Shown: positions 1 to 10,648, counted from the first letter of the stretch. The stretch is DNA of 64,000 nt from Tessaracoccus flavus (GCF_001997295.1 NZ_CP019605.1:3158891-3222890), one strand, 5' to 3'. Numbers and translations are program-made. The notes: generated by a model from the sequence alone, not told the origin.

Positions 1-1800
<1,800 letters not shown>

Positions 1801-1837
1801 CGATTCACCTTGCCACGCTGGCATGCGGATGGCTACC

Positions 1838-2192
1838 CCCTGCGTGTGCTCCCTGAGCTTGTTGTTTCGTGCTGCCTGAGCTTGTCGTTCGTGCTCCCTG
1901 AGCTTGTCGAAGGGTTACGGCCGTGTCTGTGGCTGCGGCCCTTGTGGCCGGGGGCGGTGGTGGACGACGAGGTCGTGACCCTTCGACGGACGTTCCTCGC
2001 GCAGGCGCTCGTCACTGCTCAGGGACCACCCTTCGACGGACGGGCTGCTCGCTGCGCTCGCCGGCCCTGCTCAGGGATCAACCAAGGTCCCTGAGCTTGT
2101 CGAAGGGTTACGGCCGTCTCTGTGGCCGCCCCCCTCATGGTCCGGGGCGGCGGTAGGTGGCTGGGGCGCTCGCCGGCCCTGCTCAGGGAGCG
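1838..2192. repeat. Two copies of dispersed intergenic element A
   Basis: Two related blocks (about 1898-2024 and 2091-2192) begin CCCTGAGCTTGTCGAAGGGT and end CTGCTCAGGGA, with a GC-rich centre of the form GTGG...GGGGGCGG that can fold on itself. Partial CCTGAGCTTGT copies precede them at 1850-1895. The same element recurs at about 22430, 47920 and 52444, always just beyond the 3' end of a gene. No protein-coding gene is supported here. Confidence 0.8.
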
Positions 2193-2207
2193 ATTCCTCG
2201 CGCCGGG

Positions 2208-2870
2208 TCAGCCGGCGGACGCGTCGTCGTCGGGGGCGTCGGGGGCGAGGATCTGGAGAGCGCCGGTGGGGCAGTTGAACACCGTCGTGCGCAGGCGCTC
2301 CGCGTCCGCCGGCGACTCAGCCGCCTCAGGGTTGATCCAGGGGCGCTTGGAGGTGTCGAAGACCTCCGGCATGTTTCGCACGCACTGCCCGTTGTGGTTG
2401 CACAGTGCCGAGTCGAACGTGACATCGACCAGCTGGCCCCGGTAGCGCTTGCGGCCGTGGGTGGGGGTATCGCGGTCGGACGCGGGCCGAGCGACGGCGA
2501 CCGCCCCGATCGCCGTGCCTCGGTCGTCGTGCAGCATCGCGAAGGTCATGTCGATGTAGACCGTGCCACCGTCGGCGCGCAGTGACTTGGTCCGCCGCGC
2601 CGCGCCGTCGGAGGCTAGGGCGCCGCGCTCCATGGCGGAGGTGAAACCCCGATGGTGCCCGTCACGGAGCCGGGGCGGGATCATGAAGTCGACGTCGCGG
2701 CCGACCGCGTACTCCTTGGTGAACCCGAACAGGTCGACGCACGCCCGGTTCCATGCACGCACCAGGCCTTCGCCGTCGATCACGATGATGGCGTCGGTGG
2801 CGCTGTCGAGCGCCCAGCCCGCCACCTCACCCGACAGCACACCGTCTGCTCCGTCCCAGGTCACCACCAT
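2208..2870 (-). CDS. PAS domain fused to a single-cluster 4Fe-4S domain
   Basis: A 220-residue protein starting at ATG 2870 behind a strong GGTGAGGAGG site. Residues about 15-120 form a PAS fold (DSATDAIIVIDGEGLVRAWN, FGFTKEYAVGRDVDFMIPP, a PAC-like tail RADGGTVYIDMTF). Residues about 140-210 match the divergent (4Fe-4S) mono-cluster family (pfam06902 type), with CNHNGQCVRNMPEVFD and FNCPTGAL. That family normally stands alone or carries small redox clusters. The fusion suggests a redox- or ligand-sensing soluble protein with no kinase or cyclase output domain of its own. A longer frame upstream runs antisense through the next gene and was not used. Confidence 0.8.
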   Translation of the reverse strand: MVVTWDGADGVLSGEVAGWALDSATDAIIVIDGEGLVRAWNRACVDLFGFTKEYAVGRDVDFMIPPRLRDGHHRGFTSAMERGALASDGAARRTKSLRADGGTVYIDMTFAMLHDDRGTAIGAVAVARPASDRDTPTHGRKRYRGQLVDVTFDSALCNHNGQCVRNMPEVFDTSKRPWINPEAAESPADAERLRTTVFNCPTGALQILAPDAPDDDASAG

Positions 2871-2954
2871 GTCCTCCTCACCTTTCCGGTCACTATTCCG
2901 GAGCAACCTCCCGCTGTCCATACCTGGACGGGAAAGCCCTTGTAGCGTGGGGAC

Positions 2955-3371
2955 ATGACCCTGCAGATCTCTCCGGTGCGGCCCGACGAGCGCGAGGCCG
3001 TCGTCGCACTCTGGAACGACACCGGCCTGACCCGGCCCTGGAACGACCCGCACGCCGATCTCGAACGAGCTCTCCACGGACCGAACTCCACCGTCTTCGC
3101 AGCCCGCGAGGGGGACCGGCTCGTGGGTACCGCCATGGTCGGACACGACGGGCACCGCGCCTGGGTGTACTACGTGGCGGCAGCGCCGGAGCGCCGCGGT
3201 CAGGGCATCGGACAAGCGCTGATGGCCGCCGCGGAGGGGTGGGCCCGGGAGCGCGACATCCCCAAGCTGCAGTTCATGGTGCGCGACGACAACCAGGACG
3301 TCCTCGACTTCTACGCCCATCTGGGCTACGAACGCCAGTCAGTGGTCGTCCTCGGACGTAGGCTCGACTGA
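2955..3371 (+). CDS. GNAT acetyltransferase, YpeA-like
   Basis: A 138-residue GNAT protein. The acetyl-CoA binding region is PERRGQGIGQALMAAAEGWA (Q/RxxGxG/A motif) near residues 78-97, followed by the typical C-terminal FYAHLGYERQS. Length and composition match the small YpeA family of cytoplasmic N-acetyltransferases with unknown acceptor. It diverges from the PAS/Fe-S gene with an 84-bp gap that must hold both promoters. Confidence 0.85.
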   Translation: MTLQISPVRPDEREAVVALWNDTGLTRPWNDPHADLERALHGPNSTVFAAREGDRLVGTAMVGHDGHRAWVYYVAAAPERRGQGIGQALMAAAEGWARERDIPKLQFMVRDDNQDVLDFYAHLGYERQSVVVLGRRLD

Positions 3372-3411
3372 TCTGGCGTCGTCGATCGTCGGCGCCGAGA
3401 CGAAGAGGACA

Positions 3412-4080
3412 ATGATGCAGATCACTGTGCAGGGTGAGGCAACAGCCTCGTTCCCGCCTGAGCGGGCCACCGTTCACCTCGAGCTGGGCTTCGAGGGTCC
3501 CGACAAGGCCGCCGCGCTCCAGCGCGCCACCCAGCTCGCCAACGAGCTGGGGTCACACCTGGAGCGGCTCGCCCAGATGACCCCCTCGCCGACGACGTGG
3601 TCGGCGATCCTCCCGATCGGCACGCGCAGTTGGCGGCCGCACTCCAACGACGGCGCCGTCCTACCGCTCCGATACGCCGCCTCGTGCCGGGCGAAGGTCA
3701 AGTTCAGCGACTTCCGCGCGCTCGCCCAGTTCATCGACCAGTGGGGCGGCGTCGACGGCGTCTCCGTTCGGCAGGTCGAGTGGACGCTGACGGAGCGGGC
3801 GAAGCGCAAGGAGGAGGAAGCTGTTCTGGCGCGTGCGGTCGAGGTGGCCAGGGCGCGTGCTCAGACGATCGCCACCGCGGCTGGGTCAGGGCAGGTGCGG
3901 GTCATCGACATCGCTGACCCCGGGCTGCTCGGCCAGGGGCTCGTCGCTCAGGAGAGCCATGGCAGCGCAGCGATGATGCGCTCGCTCTACGACGGGGGTG
4001 CGCAGGGCGACGGCGTGGACCTCCGGCCCGAAGATGTCGACCTCGTGGCCCGGGTGCACGCGAGGTTCACCACGGACTGA
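3412..4080 (+). CDS. SIMPL domain protein (DUF541)
   Basis: A 222-residue protein starting MMQITVQGEATASFPPERATVHL, the usual opening of SIMPL/DUF541 proteins, with the central SAILPIGTRSW and a C-terminal VDLVARVHARFTTD strand. There is no signal peptide, so it is probably cytoplasmic, unlike the many exported family members. Function is unknown; family members are linked to oxidative stress or signalling only loosely. It lies 40 bp after the acetyltransferase in the same direction, so co-transcription is possible. Confidence 0.8.
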   Translation: MMQITVQGEATASFPPERATVHLELGFEGPDKAAALQRATQLANELGSHLERLAQMTPSPTTWSAILPIGTRSWRPHSNDGAVLPLRYAASCRAKVKFSDFRALAQFIDQWGGVDGVSVRQVEWTLTERAKRKEEEAVLARAVEVARARAQTIATAAGSGQVRVIDIADPGLLGQGLVAQESHGSAAMMRSLYDGGAQGDGVDLRPEDVDLVARVHARFTTD

Positions 4081-4115
4081 GTGGTCGTCGGCCGGCAACG
4101 AACAAGGAGGAAGAC

Positions 4116-4445
4116 ATGCCCGAGGCCTGGAGTGAGAAGCGGGAGCGCCAGTACGAGCACATCAAGGAGGGTCTGCTCGACCGCGGCGAGGACGAGGACA
4201 CCGCTGAAGAGATCGCGGCCCGCACTGTCAACAAGGAGCGTGCCCGCGCGGGCGAGTCGGAGGAGGCGAGCCGCTCGTCCCTGGACGACATCTCGTCGGG
4301 GCGGCGAGGCGGACTGCGCTCCCACAAGGGCGCCCAGGGGCGTACGCGAGACCAGCTGTACAACGAGGCGCGGCAGATGGGGATCGAGGGGCGGTCCAAG
4401 ATGAACAAGGCCGAACTGCAACGCGCGGTGGACGCCAAGAAGTAG
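4116..4445 (+). CDS. Small Rho_N/SAP-like 'plasmid stabilisation' protein
   Basis: A 109-residue, highly charged protein. The N-terminal half (WSEKRERQYEHIKEGLLDRG) resembles ChaB/plasmid-stabilisation proteins; the C-terminal 35 residues (RDQLYNEARQMGIEGRSKMN, then KAELQRAVDAK) form a Rho N-terminal/SAP-type helix-extended-loop-helix that commonly binds nucleic acid. It has a good AAGGAGG site and sits 35 bp after the SIMPL gene. The name 'plasmid stabilisation' is only a database tradition. DNA or RNA binding is inference. Confidence 0.75.
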   Translation: MPEAWSEKRERQYEHIKEGLLDRGEDEDTAEEIAARTVNKERARAGESEEASRSSLDDISSGRRGGLRSHKGAQGRTRDQLYNEARQMGIEGRSKMNKAELQRAVDAKK

Positions 4446-4447
4446 TC

Positions 4448-4472
4448 GCGGGGTCCGGAGCCAGACCCCCGC
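4448..4472 (+). terminator. Hairpin after the Rho_N-like gene
   Basis: GCGGGGTC (4448-4455) pairs with GACCCCCGC (4464-4472) with one bulge. It lies directly after the stop and before the antiporter gene. There is no strong T-tract, so it may be a weak terminator or an RNA stabiliser. Confidence 0.5.
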
Positions 4473-4488
4473 AGAGTAGCCTGACGCC

Positions 4489-6093
4489 ATGGAGTCGGCG
4501 CTGACTTTCCTGGTGGCCGCTTTTCTCGGCGGCGCTGCGGCTGCTGCGCTCAGACTCCCCGCCCTCGTCGGCTTCCTTGCGGCTGGCTTCGTCGTCAATG
4601 CCCTCGGGATCGAGGCGCCGGTGTGGTTGGGCTGGGTGGCGGACCTCGGGGTGACGCTGTTGCTGTTCAGCATCGGGCTGAAACTCGACCTCCGCACGCT
4701 GCTGCGCCGCCACGTCTGGGTGACGACAGGCCTGCACTTGCTGCTGTTCAGCCTCTTGTCGGCGTTGCTCATCGGAGCGTTCGCCCTCGTCGGGCTGGCC
4801 TTCGACCGCGACCCCGAGGCCATCGCGCTGGTGGGGTTCGGGTTGTCGTTCTCCAGCACGGTGTTCGTCGTCAAGCACCTGGAGGAGTTCGACGACGAAC
4901 GCTCGCTCTACGGCCGGGCTTCGATCGGCATCCTCCTCCTGCAGGACATCGCCGCGGTGGTGTTCATCGTGCTGGTGACGGGGGTGCACCCGAGCTGGTG
5001 GGCGCTGGCTCTCCTCGTGATCCCCCTCTCCATGCCGTTGGTAAGGCGGCTCTGGGCGTGGATGGGCGACGGCGAGCTGCAGCTCCTCTTCGGCTTGGCG
5101 ATGGCCTTCGTCCCGGGCTACTGGGCGTTTGAGGCGGTGGGCCTGCACGGTGGGCTGGGCGCCCTCATCGTCGGGCTTCTTCTGGCCAGCGCCCCGCAGG
5201 CTACTGCTCTGTCCAATGCTCTGTCCAAAGCGCTTCTGGGGTTGAAGGACGTGCTGCTGGTCGGGTTCTTCCTCTCCATCGGGTTCACCGGCGTTCCGAC
5301 GCTCAGCGAGCTCGCGGCCGCGGTCCTCCTCCTGGCGTTGCTGCCGCTCAAGGGTCTGCTCTTCGTGGTGCTGTTCCGGTGGTCGCGGCTGCGCAACCGC
5401 ACCTCGGCGTTCGCCGGCGTCACGCTCAGCAACTACTCGGAGTTCGCGCTCATCGTGGGTGCCGTGGGGGTGGAGCAGGGGCTGCTGGATTCGAGGTGGC
5501 TGGTGGCGCTGTCGCTGGCGGTCGCGCTCAGCTTCGTCCTCGGCGCCGTCACGGGTAGACGATCGCCGTCGTTGCCGGCCTGGATCGCGGAGAAGTTCCC
5601 CAACAGGGCCGAGGAGAAACTGCTCTATGAGGACCGGCACATCGACATCGGGCACTGCAACGCCGTCGTGCTCGGCATGGGGCGCGTCGGGCGGGGCGCG
5701 TTCGATCGGCTCTGCTCGGTGGGCGGCATCAACGTCGTCGGGATCGAGTCCGACCCCTTCAAGGTGGCCGACCTCGGCCGTCGCGGCTGCCGAGTGATCG
5801 AGGGCGACGCCACCGACGGTGAGTTCTGGGTGCGGGTGCGGCAGACCGGCCATGTGGAACTGGCCATCCTCGCCCTACCTAACCACGAGGCCAACGTTGC
5901 CGCGCTGGCGGAACTCCGGAAGACCCACTTCGCCGGGGTGAGCGCAGTCATCACCCGCCGTGACCATGAGATCGAGGACGCGCTCGGCCTCGGCGCCGAT
6001 GCGGCGCTGTCGCTCTATTCCGGTGCCGGCGTCCAGCTGGCCGATGAGGCACTCGCGATCTGGGAGGACGTCGAGGGCGAGGGCACCGACTGA
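4489..6093 (+). CDS. CPA2-family cation:proton antiporter with TrkA-N domain (KefB/YbaL-like)
   Basis: A 534-residue membrane protein. Residues about 1-370 contain some twelve hydrophobic segments typical of Na+/H+ exchanger-type CPA2 transporters, including the GFGLSFSSTVFVVK stretch and LLQDIAAVV. Residues about 390-505 form a TrkA-N Rossmann domain (NAVVLGMGRVGRGAFDRL, then a nucleotide-binding Glu in VVGIESDP). Such proteins export K+ or Na+ in exchange for protons, gated by NAD(H) or a related ligand at the cytoplasmic domain. A KefB-like specificity is not provable here; no KefF/KefG partner is adjacent. Confidence 0.87.
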   Translation: MESALTFLVAAFLGGAAAAALRLPALVGFLAAGFVVNALGIEAPVWLGWVADLGVTLLLFSIGLKLDLRTLLRRHVWVTTGLHLLLFSLLSALLIGAFALVGLAFDRDPEAIALVGFGLSFSSTVFVVKHLEEFDDERSLYGRASIGILLLQDIAAVVFIVLVTGVHPSWWALALLVIPLSMPLVRRLWAWMGDGELQLLFGLAMAFVPGYWAFEAVGLHGGLGALIVGLLLASAPQATALSNALSKALLGLKDVLLVGFFLSIGFTGVPTLSELAAAVLLLALLPLKGLLFVVLFRWSRLRNRTSAFAGVTLSNYSEFALIVGAVGVEQGLLDSRWLVALSLAVALSFVLGAVTGRRSPSLPAWIAEKFPNRAEEKLLYEDRHIDIGHCNAVVLGMGRVGRGAFDRLCSVGGINVVGIESDPFKVADLGRRGCRVIEGDATDGEFWVRVRQTGHVELAILALPNHEANVAALAELRKTHFAGVSAVITRRDHEIEDALGLGADAALSLYSGAGVQLADEALAIWEDVEGEGTD

Positions 6094-6106
6094 CTGCGGC
6101 CATCCC

Positions 6107-6300
6107 GTCTGCCCGGGTAGTGAGCGAGGTACGGCCGATCTTCACCGTCTCCCCGGGTAGTGAGCGAGGTACGGCCGATCTTCACCGTCTCCCCGGGTAG
6201 TGAGCGAGGTACGGCCGATCTACACCGTCTCCCCGAGTGGTGAGCGAGGTACGGCCGATCTACACCGTCTCCCCGAGTAGCGAGCGAGGTACGAGCGAGC
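6107..6300. repeat. 40-bp tandem repeat array
   Basis: Four exact-period 40-bp units start at 6107, 6147, 6187 and 6227 (unit opening GTCTCCCCGGGTAGTGAGCG, closing ACGGCCGATCTTCACC), followed by a degenerate fifth from 6267. Units differ by one to three bases and there are no spacers, so this is not CRISPR. It begins about 14 bp after the antiporter stop. Confidence 0.92.
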
Positions 6301-6692
6301 GTATCGAGGGGCGTCCCGTGAGGCTCCGCTGACGTTGGGAGAGCGGCCAGGTTGCGAGCCCTTCGATACACGGCCGCTCGTCCCTCGCGGCCGCTACTCA
6401 GCTTTCGGCCGTGCCCGGCACCGTGGGTGAGGGAAGGTTGTCTTCCAGGTGAGGGGGACGTGGTGGGCCGGCCGCTCGTTGCTCGCGGCCGCTACTCAGG
6501 GGGACGTGGGTGGGCCGGCCGCTCTTCCCTCGCGGCCGCTACTCAGCTTCCCCGCCGTTACGGCACCGTGGGTGAGGGAAGGCAGCGCGTCCGAAAGGTG
6601 CCGTTCAGCGACATGTACGACCACTATGGTCGCGCGTGTCGCCAAACTGACCCCTTCAGAGTGGGTAAAGAAGCCCCACTTCCAGATGAGCG
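6301..6692. repeat. Dispersed GAGTAGCG/CGCTACTC repeat pieces, no gene
   Basis: This stretch holds three related blocks containing TCGCGGCCGCTACTCAG (about 6385-6401, 6483-6500, 6528-6545). Two of them are followed by a shared tail CACCGTGGGTGAGGGAAGG (about 6420-6440 and 6565-6583). They are the inverted counterparts of the GAGTAGCGAGCGAGG motif at 6276. No supported gene lies between the antiporter and the SDR stop. Confidence 0.7.
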
Positions 6693-7370
6693 TCAGCCGC
6701 GGACGTCGGTGACCGGGGAGGTGCCGAAGTCCGGCGACTCGATCAGCCGCAGGATCTTGGCCGCCGCGTCGTCGGGCGAGCTGAGCGCCCCCGACTCCTT
6801 GTAGCCGATGAACGTGTCGCGCAGCGGGAAACCCTCGGTCTCACGGATCGAGGCCTGCATGTCGGTGTCGACGATGCCGGGAGCGACGGAGGCCGCCCGG
6901 ACGCCGTCGATGCCCTCTTCGGCGAGCGCCAGCGCGTGCATGTCGACCGCCGCCTTCGTCGCGCAGTACACGCTCCAGGTGGGGTAGGGGTGCCGTCCGG
7001 CGCCGCTGGAAATGTGCACGACGCGCACCGGCACCCCGGCCGGGCGGTGCCGGACGACGGCGTCGGTCAGGACGAGCGGCGCTGTGACGTTGAGGGTGAC
7101 CGCCTCACTGATGGCGTCGGGCGACTGAGCCCCCACCTCCGCCACGGGCCCGACCGTGCCGGCGTTGTTGACCAGGACGACGTCGGTGGCCTCGGCAAGG
7201 AACTGCTCCAGCGTTCCCCTCCCCAGCCACGTGCTGAGCGCGTCCACCGACGACAGGTCAACGCCGTCGGCGCGGGACAGGCCGAGCACATCCCAACCGG
7301 CTTCGCGCAGCTGCCGGGCCAGCGCCTCGCCGAGGCCGCGGCTGCTACCGGTCACGATCGCCTTGCGCAT
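6693..7370 (-). CDS. Short-chain dehydrogenase/reductase (sepiapterin reductase-like)
   Basis: A 225-residue SDR. It has the N-terminal cofactor motif TGSSRGLGEAL (residues about 7-17), the structural NNAG motif, the catalytic Ser in HISSGAG and YCATK (Tyr-x-x-x-Lys). Gly-Ser-Ser-Arg after the first strand suggests NADP(H). Sequence style fits the sepiapterin/benzil reductase-like branch, which reduces small carbonyl compounds; the substrate is unknown. Its ATG overlaps the stop of the lactonase gene by one base (TGATG), so the two are translationally coupled. Confidence 0.85.
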   Translation of the reverse strand: MRKAIVTGSSRGLGEALARQLREAGWDVLGLSRADGVDLSSVDALSTWLGRGTLEQFLAEATDVVLVNNAGTVGPVAEVGAQSPDAISEAVTLNVTAPLVLTDAVVRHRPAGVPVRVVHISSGAGRHPYPTWSVYCATKAAVDMHALALAEEGIDGVRAASVAPGIVDTDMQASIRETEGFPLRDTFIGYKESGALSSPDDAAAKILRLIESPDFGTSPVTDVRG

Positions 7371-8371
7371 CAGAGCACCCGCACCCAGTTGGCCCCGGCC
7401 CCGATACCCACGCGGCTGACCTGCTCGAGCGACCCGTCGTCGTGGATGGCGAACAGGCTCGCGAAAGTGGACCGCTCCCCAACGCTGATGAGGAACTCGC
7501 CGTCGGGGGTCACCGCGAACCCGCGGGGCTGCTGCTCGACCCTGGTGTGCGCGAGGACGTCGCCGAGCTCGCCGTCGGGTCCCACCTCGACGGTGGCGAT
7601 GGTGGAGGTGGTGCGCTCGGACGTGAAGAGGAACCGGCCGCCGCGGTGGAGGTCGGCGCCCCAGATGAGGTGTTCCTCCATGGGGTCGGCGCCGTAGCGG
7701 CTGCGGCTCAATCCGGCGTCGGGGTCGACGACGATGGTGCGCTGCTCCTCGCTGAGGCCGCCATTGTCGCCGCGGCTGTAGCGGATCACCTCGCCGGAGA
7801 ACTCGGTCAGCAGATACACGTGCTGACCGTCCACGATGAGGTGTCGCGGGCCGCTTCCGGCCGGAGCGTTCACCGCGCCCGGGGAGAGCGGCTTCAGCTC
7901 CCCGTCTTCGAGCCGGAACTGCGCCACGAGGTCGTCTCCGAGCGAGGGTGCGTAGACGTTGTCGTCTGCGGCGACGATCGCGTGCAGGTTGGCGTACTCG
8001 AAGCGGGAGTGCGGCTCGCCGAGCCCCTCGCCGTCGACGGGCCAGGCCTCGCCGAACCCGTCGTGGTAGCTGGCGCCGAGCAGGCTTGTGCCGTCAGGGG
8101 TCAGCGCCAGGTACGCCAAGGGGGCGTCGACGGGGCGGCGGGAGAGCTCGGTGAGCTCGCCGCTCTCCCGGTCCAGGCGCAGCACAGCAATGGATGGATC
8201 CTTGGTGGCGGCGAACACCAGGTCGCGCTCTGGGTCGATCGCGAACGTGCTGCAGCCCTTGACGTCGCCCGAAGTGGCGAGCACCTCGAGGCGGGGGTTG
8301 GGCTCCCGGTTGATCGCGAGCGTGCTGATGGTGCCGTCTCCGGCGTTGGCGATGAGAACGAGTCGGGTCAT
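7370..8371 (-). CDS. Lactonase-family seven-bladed propeller protein
   Basis: A 333-residue protein of the 6-phosphogluconolactonase (Pgl, YncE-like) propeller family. Recognisable parts are AYLALTPDGTSLLGASYH, SGPRHLIVDGQHVYLLTEFS and the C-terminal RGFAVTPDGEFLISVGE. No signal peptide is visible, so it is cytoplasmic. Family members hydrolyse 6-phosphogluconolactone in the pentose phosphate pathway, but many actinobacterial members are untested. First gene of a two-gene unit with the SDR. Confidence 0.82.
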   Translation of the reverse strand: MTRLVLIANAGDGTISTLAINREPNPRLEVLATSGDVKGCSTFAIDPERDLVFAATKDPSIAVLRLDRESGELTELSRRPVDAPLAYLALTPDGTSLLGASYHDGFGEAWPVDGEGLGEPHSRFEYANLHAIVAADDNVYAPSLGDDLVAQFRLEDGELKPLSPGAVNAPAGSGPRHLIVDGQHVYLLTEFSGEVIRYSRGDNGGLSEEQRTIVVDPDAGLSRSRYGADPMEEHLIWGADLHRGGRFLFTSERTTSTIATVEVGPDGELGDVLAHTRVEQQPRGFAVTPDGEFLISVGERSTFASLFAIHDDGSLEQVSRVGIGAGANWVRVL

Positions 8372-8425
8372 AGATCCACGCTAGCCGCTCGGACCGCGGG
8401 GAGAAACGGTTCGGGCACGAGAGCG

Positions 8426-9568
8426 TCAGCCACCCAGCTCGTCGCCGCGCTTCGCCTGCCGCCGCCCGGCGTGGACCCCCAGCTCGTACCCGACCGTCGC
8501 CACCAAGGTGATCACCACCAGCGGCAACAGGAACAGCACCAGCACCAGCGTGAAACCCTCGAGCGAATCGTGGCCGATCGCATCGAGCACGAGGTACGCC
8601 GTATACGCGCCGTACAGCAGCAGAAACATGGCCCCCTCCCAGCGCGCCACAGTGAAGCCGGTGAGCACCACCGGGGACAGCGCCACGGCAACGGCGAGCA
8701 TGAGGGGAATGTCCAGCGCCAAGGCGGCGGGCGGCACCGGAAGACCGTTGCCGGAGATGAGCGCAGGGACGCCGAGCACCAGACCGATGTTGGCGATGTT
8801 GGAGCCGACGATGTTGCCGACGGCCATATCGCGCTCCCCGCGGACCGCGGCGATGAGCGATGTGGCCAGCTCCGGCAGCGACGTACCGAGAGCCACCACC
8901 GTGAGCCCGATGACCAGCTCGCTCACACCCAACGCTTCGGCAATCGACACGGCGCCGTCGACGAGCTGGCCGGCACCGAGCACCAGCAATCCCACTCCGA
9001 TCGCGAGGAATGCAGCCGACAGAAGTACCCCCGGCCTCCGTCGCCCTGTGCCCGCCTCGTCTGACGGTTGCTCGCTGTCGTCCATCGTCTGGCCGGGATG
9101 ATCGTCCGCCTCGGGCGAGCGACGGGAGACCCAGACGGTGACTACCGTGTGCACCGCCATCAACGCCAGCAGTAAGGTCCCGTCGGCGAGTGAGATGCGG
9201 CCATCGAGCGACACCAACAGGAGTACCACAGTCATGCCCACCATCACCGGCACATCGAGGCGTACCAACTGCTGGCGCACGGCGAGTGGCAGCACCAGGG
9301 CCGACAGACCCAGGATGACCAGAATGTTGACGATGTTGGATCCGACGACGTTGCCGACCGCCAGGTCGGGTTGACCGTTCAGGGTCGCGCCGACGCTGAC
9401 GGCGAGCTCAGGTGCAGAGGTTGCCAGGGCGACTACCGTGAGGCCCACCACCAGCGAGCTGATCCCCGCGCGTTTCGCCAGATCGGAGGCGCCGCGGACC
9501 AGCAGTTCGCCGCCGCCCACCAGAAGGACGAGACCGAGCACGATTCGGCCCACGTCGAGGAGGTTCAT
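8426..9568 (-). CDS. Calcium/sodium antiporter of the CaCA superfamily (YrbG-like)
   Basis: A 380-residue protein from ATG 9568 (MNLLDVGRIVLGLVLLVGGG). Two inverted halves each carry the alpha-repeat: SLVVGLTVVALATSAPELAV then VGNVVGSNIVNI in the first, and ELVIGLTVVALGTSLPELAT then VGNIVGSNIANI in the second. About ten membrane segments are separated by a hydrophilic loop rich in Glu/Asp and Arg. It exchanges Na+ or H+ for Ca2+ at the membrane. A longer frame beginning at 9892 overlaps the downstream channel gene antisense-like and lacks homology, so the shorter start is preferred. Confidence 0.92.
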   Translation of the reverse strand: MNLLDVGRIVLGLVLLVGGGELLVRGASDLAKRAGISSLVVGLTVVALATSAPELAVSVGATLNGQPDLAVGNVVGSNIVNILVILGLSALVLPLAVRQQLVRLDVPVMVGMTVVLLLVSLDGRISLADGTLLLALMAVHTVVTVWVSRRSPEADDHPGQTMDDSEQPSDEAGTGRRRPGVLLSAAFLAIGVGLLVLGAGQLVDGAVSIAEALGVSELVIGLTVVALGTSLPELATSLIAAVRGERDMAVGNIVGSNIANIGLVLGVPALISGNGLPVPPAALALDIPLMLAVAVALSPVVLTGFTVARWEGAMFLLLYGAYTAYLVLDAIGHDSLEGFTLVLVLFLLPLVVITLVATVGYELGVHAGRRQAKRGDELGG

Positions 9569-9608
9569 ACCGAGAAATCTAGCGCGGCCGAACCCTCGCT
9601 CGGACTGA

Positions 9609-10472
9609 TCAGCGGCTGTGCTCCGTGCGGTAGGCGTCGAGCGTAGAGGCGACCGCGCCGTCGGTGTCGACGAATTCGCTGGCCAGGAGGTGGGCGAACT
9701 GCTCCAGCGCCACGCGCAGCTGCTGACCGCCGTCGCGCACGGAAACGTCCTGCGCGGCCAACGCGGCGTCCCGTAGCGCGAGGGCCTGGTCGAGTTGGAG
9801 CGAGAGCGCCATGTTCGGCTCGGTCTCCTGGAAGTAGAACTGCTCCGTGTGGTGGGCGAAGTCGGTGCGGACCTCCAGGATGCTGCGCGCAAGGCCGCTC
9901 AGCGTGGCGTGTGCAGCTGACGGGTGCCAATCGACGAGGTGGCCGGCCGCGTCCGTCTCGGCGAGCGTGCGCAGCTCCATCGCCAAGGCCCGGCGGCGGA
10001 CGAGCGGTCCCTCGATCTGGGAGAACCACGTGAGGGCGGCGGTCAGCACGGCGAACCCGGCGAGCGCTTCAAGGGGCGGTGCGAACCGTAGCCAGGGACC
10101 GATGCCGACCACGTCGCCGAACCCGAGCGTCGCGATGGACACGAGCGAGAGGTACAGGGCTTCGGCGAAGTCCGGGTACCGAGAGGGGTCGATCCCCGGC
10201 GAGTAGAGGAAGCCGTCGGGAACGTACGGGACGTAGATCAACGCGCCGGCCGTCACCATCAGGACCACCCACAAGGCGATGGAGGACACCATGGCCAACG
10301 GTCCCGTCGCCGATCCCAGCGGATGTCCGAGTCTCTTCGAGGCCCTCCAGATGAGGCGCATGAATGGGGCGCTCAGCCAGCCGTCACCGCTCGGGTACAG
10401 CAGGGTTTGGAACATGTCGAGCAGCACCGCGGCCATAGCCACCAGCCCCACGATCACCCAGACCAAGCTCAC
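9609..10472 (-). CDS. Two-TM potassium channel family protein
   Basis: A 287-residue protein from GTG 10472, which has a GGGAGG site eight bases upstream. There are an N-terminal membrane segment, a second near GPLAMVSSIALWVVLMV, a pore helix plus selectivity-filter-like TLGFGDVVG and a following helix (residues about 130-160). The C-terminal cytoplasmic half is helical with no RCK domain. TLGFGD in place of TVGYGD is a known variant of the Ion_trans_2 family. K+ conduction is inferred. Confidence 0.85.
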   Translation of the reverse strand: MSLVWVIVGLVAMAAVLLDMFQTLLYPSGDGWLSAPFMRLIWRASKRLGHPLGSATGPLAMVSSIALWVVLMVTAGALIYVPYVPDGFLYSPGIDPSRYPDFAEALYLSLVSIATLGFGDVVGIGPWLRFAPPLEALAGFAVLTAALTWFSQIEGPLVRRRALAMELRTLAETDAAGHLVDWHPSAAHATLSGLARSILEVRTDFAHHTEQFYFQETEPNMALSLQLDQALALRDAALAAQDVSVRDGGQQLRVALEQFAHLLASEFVDTDGAVASTLDAYRTEHSR

Positions 10473-10617
10473 CCGTGCCTCCCTCCCCGGCGCTCCGAGC
10501 CTAGCCCGCAGAGCGCGGTCGGGGGCGGCACCGAGGAATCGCGCCTGCACCGGATCGGCTCTGTGCCGATTCGGACGAGACGGTCGGGGGCCGCGCTATC
10601 GTCGGGAGACACTCACG

Positions 10618-10648
10618 TTGTCACAGCGACAATGTCGGAAGGAGAATC
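10618..10648 (+). promoter_or_regulatory. Palindrome and RBS of the interrupted host gene
   Basis: TTGTC-ACAGC-GACAA (10618-10632) is a perfect 5-bp dyad directly before GGAAGGAG and the ATG at 10649. It looks like an operator or a start-site hairpin of the gene cut by the island. Confidence 0.4.

Noticed and set aside
4448..4472. Strong rho-independent terminator
   Set aside because: The stem is present but there is no T-tract, so it is kept only as a low-confidence hairpin.
6107..6300. Possible CRISPR array
   Set aside because: Units are contiguous 40-bp tandems with no unique spacers and no cas genes nearby.
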